Shown here: piece after piece, positions 6,330 to 8,396 of the stretch | Layout of the letters: each line of letters starts with the position of its first letter | How positions within the stretch are numbered: the stretch's first letter is position 1 | Assembly: GCA_021782685.1 (NCBI GenBank) | Contig: JAJXUQ010000021.1 | Span: 1 to 8,396 of the forward strand | Source: a bacterium | GTDB taxonomy: Bacteria > Patescibacteriota > Minisyncoccia > Phycocordibacterales > Phycocordibacteraceae | Length of the DNA: 8,396 bases | Direction: 5' to 3' | Translations under genes and position numbers: made by a program | The notes under the pieces: generated by a model | What the model was told of the DNA's origin: nothing | What the model saw: the letters and a program-made list of their open reading frames with translations, nothing else | Databases searched by the model: none

Positions 6330-7910
6330 CTAGTCGAATCCGAACAGGCCGCGCGGCCGGTACTGTAACGCTTCATGCACGAAGGCGGGCGTCACCGACG
6401 CCGCGCCCGCAAGGTCAGCGATGGTACGCACGACGCGCATCGTGCGATGATAGCTGCGCGGCGAGAGGCGCAGCCGCGTCGCGGCGCTTGCAAGCGCTTC
6501 CTTAGCGGAAGGAGTGAAGCCGCTTTTCTCGTCGAGTTCGCGTCCCGAGAGCGCGGCATTCGCCGCTCCGCTCCTGCCGGAGCGCTTTTCGGAAAGCCCG
6601 CGCGCGGCGACGACTCGCGCGCGCACCTGCGCGGAAGATTCGCCGTCCGCAAGCCGCGCGAGAGTTTCATGCGGAACGAGCGGCGCCTCGATCCAAAGAT
6701 CGAGCCGGTCGACAATCGGGCGCGAGATGCGGCGCGCCTGTTTCGCGGCGGCGCGGTGCGCGACCTGCGCGTCGCTTGAGATGGTATCGGCGGGGTTCAT
6801 CGCCGCGACGATCATGCAGTCGGCAGGGAAAGTAACGGTCGCCCGTGCGCGCGAGATGGTGACGATGCGGTCCTCAAGCGGCTGGCGCAGCGCCTCGAGC
6901 GAACGGGATTCGAATTCGGGAAATTCATCGAGGAACAGGACGCCCTTGTGCGCGAGCGTCACCTCGCCCGCTCTGGGGAATGCGCCGCCGCCGACGATCG
7001 CCACATGAGAGACCGAGTGGTGCGGAGAGCGGAAAGGCGGCCAATAGACCGCCTCGCCTTCTCCGAGAAGCCCCGCAGTGGAGTGAATCGCGGTTACTTC
7101 GAGCATTTCGTCGTCGGTGAGGGGCGGGAGAATCCCGGCGAGCGCGCGGGCAAGCATGGTCTTGCCGGTGCCTGGCGGCCCGTATAAGACGATGTTGTGC
7201 CGACCGGCAGCCGCTATCTCGAGCGCGCGCTTGGCGCTCTCCTGCCCTTTTATGTCCCGCAGATCGACAGCGACGGGCGGCGGCACAACCTGGCGGCCGC
7301 GCACGAGGCGCGGCAACGGCCTCTCGCCTTTCAAATGCCGCAGGAGGTCGGCGAGCGACTCGGGCGCATAGAGGGCGATGCCCTCGGCCAGAAGCGCCTC
7401 ACGAGCATTGCCGGGAGGGACGAACACCGCTTTGATGCCGCGCCGTTTCGCGGCGAGCACCTGCGGCAGGACGCCTCGTACCGCCCGAATGGCACCGTCG
7501 AGTGCGAGTTCGCCGATGCACAGCATCTCTTCGACAGGCGGCACGAGGTCGCCGGCGGCGATAAGGTATGCGAGCGCGAGCGCGAGATCGTAGTGCGAAC
7601 CTTCTTTTTTCAGGTCTGCGGGCGAAAGGGAGAGGACGATGCGCTTGTTCTGCTGCTTGGGAGGCTTATAGCCGGAATGGCGTATCGCCGCGCTGATCCT
7701 GTCGCGCGCTTCCTCGACAGCCTTGTCGGCAAGCCCGACGACCGAGAAAGCATGCAGCCCGCGCGTAAGGTCAGCTTCGACGCTGACTATTTCCGCGCCC
7801 GACCCGACCGGTTGTGCGGCGAGCGTTTTGGCATATCCGTGCTTCGACGCCGCGACGGGGTCGGGAGGGAGATTCTGTCTCGATGCGGGCTTCGAGAACG
7901 CGGCGGGCAT
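6330..7910 (-). CDS. comM: YifB/ComM family Mg-chelatase-like AAA+ ATPase
   Basis: This family includes ComM, a hexameric helicase that promotes branch migration of incoming DNA in natural transformation. From ATG 7910 the protein has 526 residues. It shows an N-terminal ChlI domain at about 26-125 (ADLTRGLHAFSVVGL, DKAVEEARDRI, SPADLKKEGSHYDLALAL), then Walker A GPPGTGKT (244-251), PPFRSPHHSVS (291-301), Walker B VLFLDEF (324-330), sensor AMNP (370-373), RPIVDRLDLWIEAP (397-410) and the C-terminal LSPRSYHRTMRVVRTIADL. The cysteine cluster that most family members carry after AMNP is absent (AMNPADTISSDAQVAHR). I choose ATG 7910 because it starts 10 nt after the TraR/DksA stop; an upstream TTG at 7964 would overlap that gene. 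No Shine-Dalgarno is visible, so coupling to the upstream gene is likely. It meets the M23 gene tail to tail, 4 nt apart. Confidence 0.93.
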   Translation of the reverse strand: MPAAFSKPASRQNLPPDPVAASKHGYAKTLAAQPVGSGAEIVSVEADLTRGLHAFSVVGLADKAVEEARDRISAAIRHSGYKPPKQQNKRIVLSLSPADLKKEGSHYDLALALAYLIAAGDLVPPVEEMLCIGELALDGAIRAVRGVLPQVLAAKRRGIKAVFVPPGNAREALLAEGIALYAPESLADLLRHLKGERPLPRLVRGRQVVPPPVAVDLRDIKGQESAKRALEIAAAGRHNIVLYGPPGTGKTMLARALAGILPPLTDDEMLEVTAIHSTAGLLGEGEAVYWPPFRSPHHSVSHVAIVGGGAFPRAGEVTLAHKGVLFLDEFPEFESRSLEALRQPLEDRIVTISRARATVTFPADCMIVAAMNPADTISSDAQVAHRAAAKQARRISRPIVDRLDLWIEAPLVPHETLARLADGESSAQVRARVVAARGLSEKRSGRSGAANAALSGRELDEKSGFTPSAKEALASAATRLRLSPRSYHRTMRVVRTIADLAGAASVTPAFVHEALQYRPRGLFGFD

Positions 7911-7920
7911 GAGCGATGCG

Positions 7921-8268
7921 TTACCGATGCGTGGTACAGGTCGCGCTGGTCGGGTCAGCAGCAAGGCGCGCTTCCTCTATTTCCGCACCGCACACTTCAC
8001 ATTTCCCATACGTACCGCTTCCTATCCTTGAAAGCGCCTCGAGCACGGTGTCGTACCGCGCCTCGAGATCGGCGAGAATCGCCGCGTTATTTTCCCGACT
8101 GGCGATGACATCCGCCTGGTCGATAAGATCCGGTTCGGCGCCCGTTTCAGACGGGACCGATTCCCAATCGTTCGGAACCGCCGGGTTTCTGCGCCCGACG
8201 CTCCCCATCTCCGATTCGAGCTTCTCCTTCTCCGCGAGGAGCCTTTCCTTGAAATGTTCGGTCTTCAT
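7921..8268 (-). CDS. TraR/DksA-type zinc-finger protein
   Basis: This is a 115-residue member of the TraR/DksA family. The best-studied members bind in the secondary channel of RNA polymerase and alter initiation. Residues 1-25 and about 55-83 look helical and should form the coiled-coil hairpin (HFKERLLAEKEKLESEM; ILADLEARYDTVLEAL). The conserved IGSGTYGKCEVCGAEI (82-97) and EEARLAADP (98-106) lead into the zinc finger with C90, C93 and C111. The fourth ligand position is His114 (CTTH) instead of the usual Cys. ATG 8268 is preferred because it gives the normal family N-terminus and sits exactly 6 nt after a -10 element, which predicts a leaderless mRNA. It probably forms an operon with comM, 10 nt downstream. 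Whether it works as DksA in vivo cannot be told from sequence. Confidence 0.9.
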   Translation of the reverse strand: MKTEHFKERLLAEKEKLESEMGSVGRRNPAVPNDWESVPSETGAEPDLIDQADVIASRENNAAILADLEARYDTVLEALSRIGSGTYGKCEVCGAEIEEARLAADPTSATCTTHR

Positions 8269-8274
8269 GCGGGG

Positions 8275-8283
8275 ATGATACCA
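8275..8283 (-). promoter_or_regulatory. Extended -10 promoter (TGG TATCAT) for the TraR/DksA-comM pair
   Basis: On the minus strand TGG (8283-8281) is followed by TATCAT (8280-8275), then CCCCGC and the ATG. With the standard 6-nt gap, transcription starts on the A of ATG 8268, so the mRNA would have no leader. No good -35 is visible. The element starts 2 nt after the stop codon of the upstream gene. Confidence 0.6.
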
Positions 8284-8285
8284 GA

Positions 8286-8396
8286 TTATTGCGCGCGCGA
8301 GGTCGCGAGCCGCTGCAGTATCTCGGTGAATGCCGCCGTGTCGCGCGCGATGACGAGCGTCGTCTGATTCCAATAGCCGTACACGATGATGCTTTT
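8286..8396 (-). CDS. C-terminal end of an unidentified protein (5' end outside window)
   Basis: The frame enters at the right edge and runs 36 codons to TAA 8288-8286, reading KSIIVYGYWNQTTLVIARD followed by TAAFTEILQRLATSRAQ. The pattern suggests a beta-strand pair (SIIVYGYW, TTLVIA) and a closing amphipathic helix (FTEILQRLAT). I do not recognise the family from this fragment. Codon use matches the neighbours, and the stop lies just before the TraR/DksA promoter, which supports a real gene end rather than chance. Confidence 0.6.
   Translation of the reverse strand, partial: KSIIVYGYWNQTTLVIARDTAAFTEILQRLATSRAQ

Noticed and set aside
5261..6376. Open frame of 371 codons on the minus strand opposite the M23 peptidase
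   Set aside because: Arg/Asp-rich translation without recognisable motifs; the plus strand encodes a signal peptide, two LysM domains and an M23 domain.
6900..6925. GATTCGAATTCG stretch resembling a tRNA T-arm
   Set aside because: No acceptor or anticodon stems fit around it, and it lies inside the conserved Walker B region of comM.
7911..7964. Longer comM N-terminus from TTG 7964
   Set aside because: It would overlap the 3' end of the TraR/DksA gene, adds residues unlike the family, and ATG 7910 lies neatly 10 nt after the stop.
7197..8108. Open frame of 303 codons on the plus strand opposite comM and the TraR/DksA gene
   Set aside because: It crosses the border of two well-supported minus-strand genes and has no domain.

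Overview
The window is GC-rich (roughly 60% by eye), densely packed bacterial DNA using the standard genetic code. I read eight protein genes: six complete and two cut by the window edges. I see no rRNA, tRNA, CRISPR array, insertion sequence or phage gene. Three things suggest a Patescibacteria/CPR genome, probably of the Parcubacteria (Paceibacteria) type: an edge protein with one membrane anchor and a DxNGDGxxDWE calcium-type motif, a LysM-LysM-M23 peptidase with an HGxNAVD zinc site, and a small TraR/DksA protein beside a YifB/ComM ATPase. No marker gene proves the lineage, so this is an inference.

Layout. On the minus strand, from about 5.0 kb down to 0.7 kb, lie a UvrD/PcrA-type helicase (3104-5008), a membrane protein fused to a spermidine-synthase-like domain (1484-3064) and the 16S rRNA dimethyltransferase RsmA/KsgA (713-1480). 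The last two are 3 nt apart. A 68-nt gap then holds a weak terminator-like hairpin and an extended -10 promoter for an anchored protein that runs off the left edge (1-644). On the plus strand a secreted LysM/M23 peptidoglycan hydrolase (5258-6325) diverges from the helicase. It ends 4 nt from the oppositely oriented yifB/comM gene (6330-7910). Upstream of comM, also on the minus strand, are a TraR/DksA-like zinc protein (7921-8268) and the last 36 codons of an unknown protein (8286-8396).

Functional reading. Known family roles cover DNA repair/unwinding (UvrD), ribosome maturation (RsmA), DNA branch migration in transformation (ComM), transcription modulation (DksA-like) and wall remodelling (M23). 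The TraR/DksA gene and comM probably form a two-gene operon.

The most interesting non-coding stretch is the divergent region 5030-5257. In under 100 bp it holds a good sigma70-type promoter with a perfect 10-bp palindrome in its spacer, a second dyad across the predicted start site, an orphan GGAGG, and a long hairpin followed by T5. This could be a short RNA of about 61 nt or an attenuating leader of the peptidase gene. A second theme is translation without leaders: the DksA-like gene, and possibly the left-edge gene, have a TGG-TATNNT element placed so that transcription would start on the start codon, and most genes here lack a clear Shine-Dalgarno sequence.
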